A stretch of 64,000 nt of DNA from Lachnospiraceae bacterium (GTDB taxonomy: Bacteria > Bacillota > Clostridia > Lachnospirales > Lachnospiraceae), in the NCBI GenBank assembly GCA_910575155.1, contig CAJTDX010000007.1, positions 62,001 to 126,000 on the forward strand, in the 5' to 3' direction. A program made the translations under genes and the position numbers. The notes below the pieces were generated by a model. It was not told where the DNA came from, did not search any database, and saw only the letters and a program-made list of their open reading frames with translations. Below are positions 8,844 through 23,326 of the stretch, piece by piece; positions within the stretch are counted from its first letter, which is position 1; every line of letters starts with the position of its first letter.

Positions 8844-10031
8844 TTATTTTGAAAACATCACTTTTTCATTGTCAAACATTTTAGCAAGTACGAAAGCTCC
8901 TATACCAGCATAACAGACATTTGCGATTACAGTAACAATAATATTCACTAAATCTGGCTCCATGGAAAAAATGCCGTTCATGCTCTGCACGCTGTTGTAC
9001 AAAGGAATCAGATACCAAACCGGCTCCGTCTTACAGAGGCTTTCCACCATAGAAGTCACTCCCAGAAGCATGGAAATAATCATAATCGGAGTTACCCAGC
9101 CTGTGGCTTCTTTTACATTTTTTGCAAACGCTGAAACAATGGAAACTATGGCAATAACCACCAATACAGTTGATAAAATCACCAGGAGCGTCAACGCATA
9201 ATCATCCATTCCATATACGCCGGCATTTACATTTTCCTGCTCTCCCATCAATTTGGGCAGAGACAGCATCGTTCCCAAAAAGCTGGAAAGACCGCTTAAA
9301 ATTGCAATAACACTCAAACTGATAATCTTACCAACGGCAAGATGGCTGCGCTTTACCGGAGTAACCAGAAGCGTTGCAATTGTTCCTCGTTCTTTTTCAC
9401 CCGCTATGGATTCCGGAGCCACCGCCATACAGCCGCTAAACAAAAATATCATCAGAAGCATAGGCACCATCATGGAAAATACCTGCGCCGACAAATCTTC
9501 TTCCGTTGCCATATCGTAAACTTCTTCACCCGGATTGACGTCAAATTTATTGGCAAGCGCCGACTCATACGTATCCAGAAAATCACGCATCATATTGTAT
9601 GCTGACTGAGAATCTGGGGCTGTGGAATTATAATAAAGCTTTACCGCTGGAGCTTCTGTTCCGGACGTCACATCATATGCCGCTACCTGCGCGTCAAAAT
9701 CCTCCGGAAATACCGCTACAATATCATAGCCTTCCTCTGTATTCTGAAGCGACTCCAGCGCCCGCTCTGTTTCTTCCCCGGAAACATCATGGAACTCCAC
9801 AGGCATCCCGCTTTCCGTTACCGCTTTCATACTGTCCGGCAGATGCTCTGCATAAATACCTGCGATGTGTTCTTTCGAAGAATCAAATTTAGTACTCAAT
9901 CCGCTTCCCATAAAAGAATATAAAACATAAATCATCAGTCCCGGCATAAGCAGCGTGGTCAGTACCATTCTGCGGTCTGTAAAAAACCGTGTAAATTCCT
10001 TCTTCATTACCGTTATTATACTATTTTTCAT
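8844..10031 (-). CDS. ABC-2 type transporter permease (NatB-like)
   Basis: A 395-aa membrane protein. One N-terminal transmembrane helix (TTLLMPGLMIYVLYSFM) is followed by a long extracytoplasmic domain (about residues 45-180) and then at least five C-terminal helices, the ABC-2/NatB layout. AGEKERGTIATLLVTPV is the conserved coupling segment of this family. The ATG at 10031 is preferred because AGGTGAG stands 4 bp upstream; an in-frame GTG at 10040 has no better signal. It overlaps the 3' end of the ATPase gene by 11 bp, so the two form one exporter operon. The substrate is unknown; NatAB exports Na+, and related systems export peptides or drugs. Confidence 0.85.
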   Translation of the reverse strand: MKNSIITVMKKEFTRFFTDRRMVLTTLLMPGLMIYVLYSFMGSGLSTKFDSSKEHIAGIYAEHLPDSMKAVTESGMPVEFHDVSGEETERALESLQNTEEGYDIVAVFPEDFDAQVAAYDVTSGTEAPAVKLYYNSTAPDSQSAYNMMRDFLDTYESALANKFDVNPGEEVYDMATEEDLSAQVFSMMVPMLLMIFLFSGCMAVAPESIAGEKERGTIATLLVTPVKRSHLAVGKIISLSVIAILSGLSSFLGTMLSLPKLMGEQENVNAGVYGMDDYALTLLVILSTVLVVIAIVSIVSAFAKNVKEATGWVTPIMIISMLLGVTSMVESLCKTEPVWYLIPLYNSVQSMNGIFSMEPDLVNIIVTVIANVCYAGIGAFVLAKMFDNEKVMFSK

Positions 10032-10803
10032 AAGTCTCACCTACTCTTTCTGCATAAATATCAAAGAACTTATCTTCCAGAGATTTTTCTGCGGTAAGGT
10101 GCTCCAGGGTATCGCAAACCGCCATCTTTCCATCAATAATAACGCCTACCCTGTCACAGATTTTCTCAATCAGACTGAAAATATGGGTAGATACAATGAT
10201 CGTCTTGCCCTGTTCTTTCAGTTCCAGAAGAAAATCTGTCACTACCTTCGCAGTCAGCACATCCAGCCCATTGGTGGGTTCGTCAAAAATAATAATATCC
10301 GGATCATGGACAATCGAAACTACCAGCGATACTTTCTGTTTCATTCCTGTGGAGAGATTGCCTACTTTAACCTCCGCAAATTTAGTAATTCCAAAGCGTT
10401 CAAATAATTTCTGTTTTCTTGCTTCAGTCTCCGCTTTGCCCACGCCATGAAGTTCTGCAAAAAATGAAAAGAGATAATTGGGCGTAAAGAACTCTTCCAG
10501 TTTCAGTTCACTGGTAAGAAAACCGATCTTACTGCGGACTTCAGCCGGTTTTTTCACAGCGCTGGAACCTTCTACCAGAACATCTCCCTGATCCGGTTTC
10601 ACCAGCGCCGACATCATTCGCAGCGTGGTCGTCTTACCTGCGCCATTCGGTCCCAGCAGTCCGAATACCTCTCCCTCATACGCCGTAAAACTCAGATTAT
10701 CTACCGCTACTTTTATGCGCTCTTTTGTATTCTGAATCTTCTGCTGTTTCGGAGAAATCTTAAAGCTTTTCCTTAAGTTCTGCACTTTTAGTAATTCTTT
10801 CAT
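10021..10803 (-). CDS. ABC transporter ATP-binding protein (NatA-like)
   Basis: A nucleotide-binding subunit of about 260 aa. It has Walker A GPNGAGKTT, a signature in the variant form LSTGMKQK, Walker B IIIFDEPTNGLD and the switch histidine in STHIF. An unusual lysine-rich insertion (SPKQQKIQNTKER) follows the first strand. ATG 10803 is chosen, with AAAGGA upstream. It energises the overlapping ABC-2 permease. The variant signature is common in NatA-like ATPases. Confidence 0.88.
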   Translation of the reverse strand: MKELLKVQNLRKSFKISPKQQKIQNTKERIKVAVDNLSFTAYEGEVFGLLGPNGAGKTTTLRMMSALVKPDQGDVLVEGSSAVKKPAEVRSKIGFLTSELKLEEFFTPNYLFSFFAELHGVGKAETEARKQKLFERFGITKFAEVKVGNLSTGMKQKVSLVVSIVHDPDIIIFDEPTNGLDVLTAKVVTDFLLELKEQGKTIIVSTHIFSLIEKICDRVGVIIDGKMAVCDTLEHLTAEKSLEDKFFDIYAERVGETYEK

Positions 10804-10895
10804 ACGCAATCCTTTCTCTATGTATTATTGTACTATTTGTATAATACAATAATACAGTTGTTCCTTTTTGTCAAGAAAAATTTCCAACCAAACGA

Positions 10896-11452
10896 TCAAT
10901 TACACTTTAATTTATTAATCTTCCTGGTCAACCGCGCAACCATGGCCATTATTACAGTCGTAAAAGCATACACCAGGCACAATCCCAGAATCATAACCGT
11001 ATTCTCACCCAGACTTGGGCCCCAAAAATTAGTAATATAATTGATATAATTTGCCGTCTGCACCACAGAGAGAAAAAATCTATCAGTCCCACAATCAAAA
11101 ACAACCGCCGCAAACGTTCAAACAGTCTGATTTCCGACTCTGCATCTGTATAAAGCTTAAACATTCCTTTCGCTGTTTCTTTACGGAAAATCATATAAAA
11201 CGTCCAGGAACATACATATTCAGCCCCAGTTGATTCCACAAATTCTATATACTCCCGCTTTTCCTGATCCCGACTGCCTTTTGTCCCCCGCAAATCCGGC
11301 AAATCCACCCGATATGTATATTGGCCTGGAGCGCATGGAAAAAAGGTGTAGCATCCCAGAAAAAAATTTGTCATCCCCCATCCCTGCCGGCACATTTCAT
11401 TCAGCCATGCTTCCTCTTTATCTTTATCATAATACAGTCTGAATTTTCTCAT
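10896..11452 (-). pseudogene. DUF2812 membrane protein with a frameshift
   Basis: The N-terminal part (MRKFRLYYDKDKEEAWLNEM) is a DUF2812 domain. This family is usually encoded beside PadR regulators and carries C-terminal membrane helices. Reading stays in frame to LFLIVGLIDFF, then meets a run of six A on the plus strand near 11078-11083. One extra base there would continue into VVQTANYINYITNF, GPSLGENTVMILGLCLVY and AFTTVIMAMVARL, with a stop at 10896-10898. Without correction the frame ends near 10991 in an unrelated tail. It starts at 11452 behind GGAGGT and overlaps padR by 26 bp. This may be a true phase-variable tract, a fixed mutation or a sequencing error. Confidence 0.75.
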
Positions 11453-11789
11453 GTCTTACCTCCTCACCCGCTTCTGTGCGCATAATCTTCCTGCCATTCT
11501 TAAGCAGCTCTTCCAAACGCCGGATTTCTGTTTCCAGCGCCATTTCTCCCCGCTCCGTTATCAGGTACTGCTTCTTCTTCCGGGAATGTTTATCTTCACT
11601 GTAGAGCCGGATCCACTCCCGGTCCAGCAGGGTATTCACCGCCCCATAAAGAGTGCCTGCTCCCAGTTCCAGTCTTCCCTCCGTTAATTCCAGTGTATTT
11701 TGAATAATACCATATCCGTGATTTGGTGTTTTCAAAGACAACAGAATATAATATACCGCCTCTGTCATTGCCGTCTGTTTTTCCGCCAA
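11427..11789 (-). CDS. PadR-family transcriptional regulator
   Basis: A winged-helix repressor of about 120 aa. The PadR core is visible as MTEAVYYILLSLKTPNHGYG, then ELGAGTLYGAVNTLLDREWI and KKKQYLITERG. The best start is a TTG at 11789 because AGGAGGGGGG lies just upstream; an in-frame ATG at 11819 has no such site. It overlaps the DUF2812 gene and probably represses this two-gene operon through the twin palindromes at 11821-11865. The acidic/basic C-terminal helix pair fits the PadR-s1 dimerisation segment. Confidence 0.88.
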   Translation of the reverse strand: MAEKQTAMTEAVYYILLSLKTPNHGYGIIQNTLELTEGRLELGAGTLYGAVNTLLDREWIRLYSEDKHSRKKKQYLITERGEMALETEIRRLEELLKNGRKIMRTEAGEEVRHEKIQTVL

Positions 11790-11820
11790 ACAATTCCCCC
11801 CTCCTGCATATCGTTTCAAG

Positions 11821-11865
11821 ATATATCATCTCCCGATATATTTAATATATCAGAAGACGATATAT
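11821..11865. promoter_or_regulatory. Twin palindromic operator, probably for PadR
   Basis: Two copies of ATATATC-N7-GATATAT lie at 11821-11841 and 11845-11865, 24 bp start to start. They are directly upstream of the padR-like gene. The spacing of about two helical turns places both on one DNA face. Autorepression by PadR is the natural inference from family behaviour. Confidence 0.7.
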
Positions 11866-11961
11866 TTGTCAAAGGTTCTCTTACAAATAATCCGAGCAGT
11901 TTCACCTTCGGCGTAAACTCTGCCTTGCATATTTTATTCTATAAAAGATTTTGAAATCACA

Positions 11962-11989
11962 AAGGGATCCTGCAACTGCAGAATCCCTT
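11962..11989 (-). terminator. Hairpin terminator after the beta-galactosidase gene
   Basis: AAGGGAT / ATCCCTT arms continue inward as CTGCA / TGCAG with one mismatched pair, ending in a T-rich stretch on the minus strand. It lies 21 bp beyond the stop of the large beta-galactosidase gene. Confidence 0.6.
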
Positions 11990-12009
11990 CGTAAATAAAA
12001 CGCAAAATC

Positions 12010-17567
<5,558 letters not shown>

Positions 17568-19196
17568 ATGACAGAAGAAAAATTTTTCCAAAAACATTTG
17601 TTGCACACGTTAACCATTATCTCATTGTTGTTCCTGCTTACCGTGTTAAGCATATTGCCGGGAATAAAGACGCAGGCAGCAGAACTGAAAGAAAATCCTG
17701 CTTACACCTTTACTTCCACCAATGGAACATCAGTCTCTACCAAAGCCAACCCCAACGAAACTACCGTTCTGATATTCGGCTACATAGGATGCGGAAAAAC
17801 AAGATCTACACTGAACAGTATCTCTTCCTGCAGCTGGGTAAAACGTTCTGATATCCGGGTAATTTTTGCAGAGACAAATGGTAAGACTCAGGAAGAAGTT
17901 GAAGCATACAGACAAGGTTATCAATGTCCGGAACTGACATTTTGTTACGATGAAGATTATAATATTTTCCAAAGCATGGCGGCATATGAACAGCTCTACG
18001 GCATGAACGGCGGATCATACCCAATGATCGTACTGATTGATAAGGACAATAAGATACAAAACTTACTGACCGGTACAAAAACGGCGGATGAACTCCTGAC
18101 GGAAATCAAAAAATTTGCGGCTGTTGATGATAACGGAAGCACAACGCCTCCCGCTGATTCTGATTCCGGCATTGAAAATATTAATTACGCCCTGAATACG
18201 ATAGCGGGCACGACTATTTCCACAAAAGCCAGCGCCAATCAAACTACGGTCCTGCTGTTTGGGTATACCACCTGCGGATTGACTAAATCTACTTTACAAA
18301 GTATTGACGGCAGCAATTGGGTTGGCAGGTCAGATATACGGGTAATTTTTGCCGACGTATATGGCGCTTCTTTAGAAGACACAAAAGAATTTTCGCAAAA
18401 CTTTTCCGGCAAAAATATTATATACTGTCATGATACATCTATGCTGAATTTTAACCTCGCATTATCTTATCTTAAATTATACAATTATACGGGCGGAACT
18501 TTTCCCTACATTGTACTGATTGACAGTAATAACAAAATTCAAAATATAACCTTAGGTCCCAAAACAGCCGATGAAATTTTAAAAGAAATAGAAAAGTTTA
18601 CCAAAAAAGAGGAGGCGGATACTCCAAAACCGGAACCACTGCCGACAGTGTCCGACGTAAGCGGACTGAATACAGCTTCTTCCGCCGCCAGAAATGTCAG
18701 GCTGACCTGGAAAAAAGTTTCCAATGCAACAGGTTATATCATCTATCAATATAACAATTCCAGCAAAACATGGGTTGAGAAAGCAAAAACAAACGCTGTT
18801 TCCTATACCGTCAAAGGTTTAACCCCGGGCACTGCTTATCGTTTTGCAGTAAAAGCATACATTCAGCAAAAAAACGGAACACAGATCAGCAGTAAATCTT
18901 TTACTTCGCTTAATACTGCGACAGCGCCCAACGCTGTGAAATTTAAAGTAACATCCAAAAAGAAAAAAGCCGTTATTAAATGGAACAAAGTCAAGGGCGC
19001 CACTGGCTATACCGTCTACTATAAAGCTAAAGCAAAAGACGCCTGGAAAAAATTAAAAAATACAAAAACTGCCAGCTACACAAAAAATAAATTAAAATCC
19101 GGAAAAACTTATTTCTTTACCGTAAAAGCATATAAGACTTATGGCGGAAAAACTTATACCAGCAGTTTCCAGTCAAAAAAAGTTAAAATCAAATAA
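17568..19196 (+). CDS. Secreted protein with two thioredoxin-like and two Fn3 domains
   Basis: A 542-aa exported protein. The ATG at 17568 follows GGGAGG at good spacing; an upstream in-frame start at 17478 lacks one. A signal sequence (TIISLLFLLTVLSIL) ends near IKTQAAE. Two homologous thioredoxin-fold repeats follow (about residues 40-185 and 205-350), each with TVLIFGY/TVLLFGY, an AGC/CGK-like turn and a PMIVLID/PYIVLID strand ending in a cis-Pro-like segment. The usual CxxC pair is absent: the sites read YIGCGKTRST and YTTCGLTKST. Two Fn3 modules close the protein, the last very lysine-rich and similar to the beta-galactosidase tail. A redox role is doubtful with one Cys per domain; binding or scaffolding is possible. 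Confidence 0.75.
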   Translation: MTEEKFFQKHLLHTLTIISLLFLLTVLSILPGIKTQAAELKENPAYTFTSTNGTSVSTKANPNETTVLIFGYIGCGKTRSTLNSISSCSWVKRSDIRVIFAETNGKTQEEVEAYRQGYQCPELTFCYDEDYNIFQSMAAYEQLYGMNGGSYPMIVLIDKDNKIQNLLTGTKTADELLTEIKKFAAVDDNGSTTPPADSDSGIENINYALNTIAGTTISTKASANQTTVLLFGYTTCGLTKSTLQSIDGSNWVGRSDIRVIFADVYGASLEDTKEFSQNFSGKNIIYCHDTSMLNFNLALSYLKLYNYTGGTFPYIVLIDSNNKIQNITLGPKTADEILKEIEKFTKKEEADTPKPEPLPTVSDVSGLNTASSAARNVRLTWKKVSNATGYIIYQYNNSSKTWVEKAKTNAVSYTVKGLTPGTAYRFAVKAYIQQKNGTQISSKSFTSLNTATAPNAVKFKVTSKKKKAVIKWNKVKGATGYTVYYKAKAKDAWKKLKNTKTASYTKNKLKSGKTYFFTVKAYKTYGGKTYTSSFQSKKVKIK

Positions 19197-19204
19197 AGAA
19201 AAAA

Positions 19205-19240
19205 GCGCCGCAGCTCACCTGTTCTGATGAGTTGCGGCGC
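19205..19240 (+). terminator. Rho-independent terminator after the twin-thioredoxin gene
   Basis: GCGCCGCAGCTCA (19205-19217) pairs with TGAGTTGCGGCGC (19228-19240), 12 of 13 positions Watson-Crick, followed by TCCTTTTGTCTCTTTT. It lies 8 bp past the stop codon. Confidence 0.85.
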
Positions 19241-19267
19241 TCCTTTTGTCTCTTTTCAGATAACGGA

Positions 19268-19318
19268 AAAGAGCTGTTGCTCCGACAGACGATTCATCTG
19301 CTTTTGCAACAGCTCTTT
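19268..19318 (-). terminator. Rho-independent terminator after the hydrogenase gene
   Basis: AAAGAGCTGTTGC (19268-19280) pairs perfectly with GCAACAGCTCTTT (19306-19318), and the loop itself can fold as CAGAC/ATCTG. On the minus strand the stem is followed by TTTTCC. It lies 18 bp beyond the hydrogenase stop. Confidence 0.8.
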
Positions 19319-19335
19319 CTACACTAAACTGCCTC

Positions 19336-20784
19336 TTAATGACGATGCATGGAGAAGCTGTCCATCTCGTAGTTTCCTAAATTCTCAAGAATTCCACGTT
19401 CATCTGCCTGTGAAATCAGAGTATCACGATTTCTTCTGGAAGAAGTCTGATCGCTGAACGCGCTTGGACCTCCCACACATCCGCCGTCGCAGATCATACC
19501 TTCGATAAAATCTTCCGGCAGCTTCGCAACCTTGAGAAGAAGAAGGGCTTTCTTACAGTCTGCCGCACCGTTTGCTTTGCAGACCTTCGCATTGATCTCA
19601 TCTCCGGATTCTTTCAGGCTCTCAAGCACCGCTTCTGTAACCCCGCCGGAATTAGCAAATCTCTTACCGTATACAGATGCAATCTGGTCATCATTGGGAC
19701 AAGGCTCCAAAGCTACATCCTTGGCTTTCATAATCGCACGAATCTCACTGTATGTCAGTACATAGTCTGCATTCCCTGGAATCTTCTGGTCCACAACCTC
19801 AGACTTCTTGGCAATACACGGCCCGATAAATACAGTCACCGCATCCGGATCTTTGGCCTTAATCAGACGTGAAACTGCACACATCGGAGAAACTGTGGTT
19901 GAAACGCATTCCGCAAGCTCCGGATAGTGCTGACGCACCATATTTACAAACGCCGGACAGCAGGAAGTTACTTTTTTCTTTCCATCCTTATATGCTTCCG
20001 CCCACTCTTCCGCTTCATAGGCAGCCGTCATATCTCCGCCCAGTCCAACGTCATAAAAATCTTCAAATCCTAATTCTTTCATGGCCTTTTTCCAGCTTGC
20101 CATGGTGATATCTGCGCCAAACTGTCCTTCTGTGGCCGGCGCCGCCATTGCGTATACTTTTTTGCCGGATTTGAGCGCTTCCACAACATCTACAATAAAT
20201 GTCTTGGATCCGATTGCTCCAAACGGACAGCTATGGATACATTTGCCGCAGCGAATGCACTTTTCCTTATCAATGATAGAAATACCGTGCTCGTCATATG
20301 TAATCGCATCCACCGGACAACTGTATTTACAAGGTCTTTTCAGGTGCGCGATCGCATTGTAAGGACATGCCTGCGCACATTTTCCGCACTCCTTGCATTT
20401 GGAGGCATCAATATGGGAACGTTCTCTTCCTGTGGAAATGGCTCCGAACTTACATGCATTGATACATGCCTTACCAATACAATTCTGACAATTTTCCGTC
20501 ACCGTGTAACTGGAAATAGGGCAGTCTTCACAGGCTGAGCTGATTACCTGGATAATATTTCCATCGTCCTCAGAACCGGGCGCTTTTCCTTCAGCAAGGC
20601 GGACTCTCTGTCTGATAATCTCTCTCTCTTTGTAGATACAGCAGCGGAACTGGGGATTCGGTCCGGGAATTAATTCCACTGCAATGTGATCCCTCTTGGA
20701 ATCCAGTTCTCCTTCAAAGGCAAGCCTCGCCACTTCATGTAGTACATCATGTTTGATTCTAATCACATTTTCATCTGCATACAT
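19336..20784 (-). CDS. [FeFe] hydrogenase with ferredoxin domains (group B-like)
   Basis: A 482-aa enzyme that would reduce protons with electrons from reduced ferredoxin in the cytoplasm. N-terminal Fe-S clusters are supplied by CEDCP...CQNCIGKAC, CKECGKCAQACP, CKYSCP and CIRCGKCIHSCP. The H-cluster motifs are TSCCPAF (L1), SPMCAVSRLIK (L2, in place of the canonical MPCxxKxxE) and GMICDGGCVGGP (L3). The altered L2 and the Arg/Lys in it match the less-studied group B hydrogenases of Clostridia. The ATG at 20784 has GAGAGGT upstream. It is monocistronic with its own terminator. H2 evolution in vivo is inferred. Confidence 0.88.
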   Translation of the reverse strand: MYADENVIRIKHDVLHEVARLAFEGELDSKRDHIAVELIPGPNPQFRCCIYKEREIIRQRVRLAEGKAPGSEDDGNIIQVISSACEDCPISSYTVTENCQNCIGKACINACKFGAISTGRERSHIDASKCKECGKCAQACPYNAIAHLKRPCKYSCPVDAITYDEHGISIIDKEKCIRCGKCIHSCPFGAIGSKTFIVDVVEALKSGKKVYAMAAPATEGQFGADITMASWKKAMKELGFEDFYDVGLGGDMTAAYEAEEWAEAYKDGKKKVTSCCPAFVNMVRQHYPELAECVSTTVSPMCAVSRLIKAKDPDAVTVFIGPCIAKKSEVVDQKIPGNADYVLTYSEIRAIMKAKDVALEPCPNDDQIASVYGKRFANSGGVTEAVLESLKESGDEINAKVCKANGAADCKKALLLLKVAKLPEDFIEGMICDGGCVGGPSAFSDQTSSRRNRDTLISQADERGILENLGNYEMDSFSMHRH

Positions 20785-20889
20785 CGTAATTACCTCTCTC
20801 TTTTCTATTTACCAGTATTTTAACACGGTATTGTTCCTTCTTGCAAGAAAATTCCCTTGTTTTTCAAAAAAACATTTTCTTCCAATCTC

Positions 20890-22875
20890 TCAAAACAGCA
20901 AACTTCCAATCTGGTAAACCAACACGGACGCTGTCCAGGCAGCCAAAAGCTGAAATCCCATCATTTGCAAGGTAAATTTCAGCGAACGCGTTTCTTTGCG
21001 AATCGTGCCAATGGTAGCTGCACATGGAATATATAACAGACAGAATACCATCATAGCATAAGCGTTCAGCGGACCAAATCCTGCCTGCGCAAGCTGATCT
21101 GTCAAGACTGCCATTCCCGCGGCAGAGTTCACATTATTGATGCCAAACAGCACACAGAAACTGCTGACAACCACTTCTTTCGCCGAGATCCCGGAAATCA
21201 GAGCCACTCCGATCTGCCACATTCCAAGTCCCGCAGGAGCCAGCAGCGGCTCCATCCAATGTCCGAGCACGGCTCCAAAACTGGCCGAGACATCTTCTGT
21301 CATTCCATGAATACCAAAATTTAAGAGAAACCAGATAATAATGGAGGCAATAAAAATCGTCGTTCCCGCTTTGGTAAGATAATCTTTCACTTTTTCCCAT
21401 ACGTAAACGGCAATCGTTCTTGCATTGGGCGTCTTATACTCGGGCAATTCAATCAACAATGTATGATGCTCTGTATGCGTCTCAATCCGGTGAATGATAA
21501 ACGCGGTCAAAACTGCGGTCAGCATTCCCAGAAAATACATGGATAATGCCGCAAGCATGGCATATTTTCCAAAAAACATCTCTGCGAAGAGCACATAAAC
21601 AGGAAGCCTTGCGGAACAGGACATAAACGGCGTAATTAAAATTGTCCTTTTGCGGTCTGCCTCTTTTTCAAGCGTCCTGGACGCCATCACCGCCGGAACG
21701 GTACAGCCGAACCCCAGCACCATTGGCAGAAAAGCTTTTCCGGATAAGCCCAGGTATCCCATCAGTCCATCCATCACATAAGCGACTCTTGCCATGTAAC
21801 CGCTGTCTTCCAGAAATGCAAGCGCAAGAAACAGAATAAATATATTGGGCAGAAAAGTCAGAATCCCTCCCACGCCTGCAATGATGCCGTCCACGATCAG
21901 AGAAATCAGCCAGGGCGCTACCTTTATATATTCCAGAAAATGCTGCGTTCCCCCGGAAGCGGAATCCAGAATCACTTCAAAGCCGCCTTTTAACGTATCT
22001 CCCACAAAAAAGGTGAGAAAGAATACCACCGCCATCACTCCGAAAAAAATCGGCATTCCCCAGATATGATGGGTCAGTACCTGATCCACCTTATCTGTAA
22101 ACGCTGCTTTCTCTGATTTATAGAACAGGGTATCTTCCACAATTTCTTCTATGTAATCATATTTCTGGTTAATCAGGTCTTTCTCATAATTTCGATCCAG
22201 AATCTCCGGCCGCTTTAGCGGAAACTTTTCTGAAATTTCCTCATCCTGTTCCAACAACTTAATGGCGTACCAGCGAACATTTTCCGTAAGCTGATACTGC
22301 TCTCTGAGCGCCTGTTCCAGCGCTGTAATTTTTTCCTCGATATTTTTCTGATAATGCACCACGTCCGCCTGATGTTTTTCCTCATAATGATGTACTGCCG
22401 CGTGAAGAAGTACGTCCAATCCGCTGCGTTTTCTGGCGGAGACCGGAACCACCGGAATTCCTCCCAGCATTTCCGGCAGACGGTGCAAATCAATCTCCAT
22501 TCCGCGCTCTTCCACAATATCCATCATATTCAACGCCAGAACAACGGGCTTGCCAAGTTCCAGCAGCTGCATGGTCAGATAAAGATTCCTCTCCAGGGCC
22601 GACGCATCCACAATATTGATAATCACATCCACCTCGCGTTCCATAATGCATCGTCTGGACACTTTTTCTTCTATGGAATATGACGTAAGGCTGTATATTC
22701 CCGGCAGGTCAATGAGCTTTAGTTTCTGCCCTTTATACCGGGTCTCTCCTTCCATTTTCTCCACGGTAACTCCCGGCCAGTTCGCCACCTTCAGATTCGC
22801 TCCTGTATAAGCATTAAATAATGTCGTTTTCCCACAGTTGGGATTTCCCACAAATCCAACTCTAATCGTCTCCAT
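20890..22875 (-). CDS. feoB: Ferrous iron transport protein B
   Basis: A 661-aa Fe(II) importer. The N-terminal G domain shows GNPNCGKTT (G1), DLPGIYSLT (G3) and NMMDI (G4). A helical linker domain follows (about residues 170-270). The remainder is membrane-embedded with Gate motifs (GFGCTVPAVMASR, FMSCSARLPVYVLFAEMFF). ATG 22875 is preferred since AAGGGGG sits 8 bp upstream; an ATG at 22881 is too close. The start overlaps the feoA stop, so the genes are translationally coupled. The length is typical of clostridial FeoB. No clear Fur box was found upstream. Confidence 0.95.
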   Translation of the reverse strand: METIRVGFVGNPNCGKTTLFNAYTGANLKVANWPGVTVEKMEGETRYKGQKLKLIDLPGIYSLTSYSIEEKVSRRCIMEREVDVIINIVDASALERNLYLTMQLLELGKPVVLALNMMDIVEERGMEIDLHRLPEMLGGIPVVPVSARKRSGLDVLLHAAVHHYEEKHQADVVHYQKNIEEKITALEQALREQYQLTENVRWYAIKLLEQDEEISEKFPLKRPEILDRNYEKDLINQKYDYIEEIVEDTLFYKSEKAAFTDKVDQVLTHHIWGMPIFFGVMAVVFFLTFFVGDTLKGGFEVILDSASGGTQHFLEYIKVAPWLISLIVDGIIAGVGGILTFLPNIFILFLALAFLEDSGYMARVAYVMDGLMGYLGLSGKAFLPMVLGFGCTVPAVMASRTLEKEADRKRTILITPFMSCSARLPVYVLFAEMFFGKYAMLAALSMYFLGMLTAVLTAFIIHRIETHTEHHTLLIELPEYKTPNARTIAVYVWEKVKDYLTKAGTTIFIASIIIWFLLNFGIHGMTEDVSASFGAVLGHWMEPLLAPAGLGMWQIGVALISGISAKEVVVSSFCVLFGINNVNSAAGMAVLTDQLAQAGFGPLNAYAMMVFCLLYIPCAATIGTIRKETRSLKFTLQMMGFQLLAAWTASVLVYQIGSLLF

Positions 22876-23119
22876 GAGCATCCCCCTTGTCTATTTGTTC
22901 TGCCGGCGTCACCTGAATTCCTCCTGCTATATCACGCCCAATTGCCCAGCGGGTGCCCCGCACCTTAATAATCACTGTTCCATTTTTCTTCCGGTTCATC
23001 ATTTGCAGCCTGCTGCCGCTGTTAATTCCCAATGCTTCCAGACGGCGCATAATGGTTTTATCCATTACAAGATCGGTCACGATATAATCATGCCTGATAG
23101 TTCCTTCTAAAATTGTCAT
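22862..23119 (-). CDS. feoA: Ferrous iron transport protein A
   Basis: An 85-aa SH3-like FeoA protein with the family pattern IMRRLEALGINSGSRLQMM, then NGTVIIKVRGTRWAIGRDIA. It is a cytoplasmic partner of FeoB. The ATG at 23119 is preceded by AAGGAA. It overlaps feoB by 14 bp and is the first gene of the feoAB operon. Confidence 0.92.
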   Translation of the reverse strand: MTILEGTIRHDYIVTDLVMDKTIMRRLEALGINSGSRLQMMNRKKNGTVIIKVRGTRWAIGRDIAGGIQVTPAEQIDKGDAHGDD

Positions 23120-23326
23120 TTTGCATTCCTTGCCTTCCTCTGTGGTTCTATGTCACTAACTCCGATTATATACCATGTTCAGAAGATTAGCAATAGCATA
23201 AATATACCAGCAGTACGCTCCTCTGTGATCTTTGCGCCAGGGAATTTGTATCTTAGAGGAAGGCACCTTTTACTTTTTTTGTCATATTCTATAAAGAACA
23301 GAATATATGAGAAAGGAATCAGCAAT

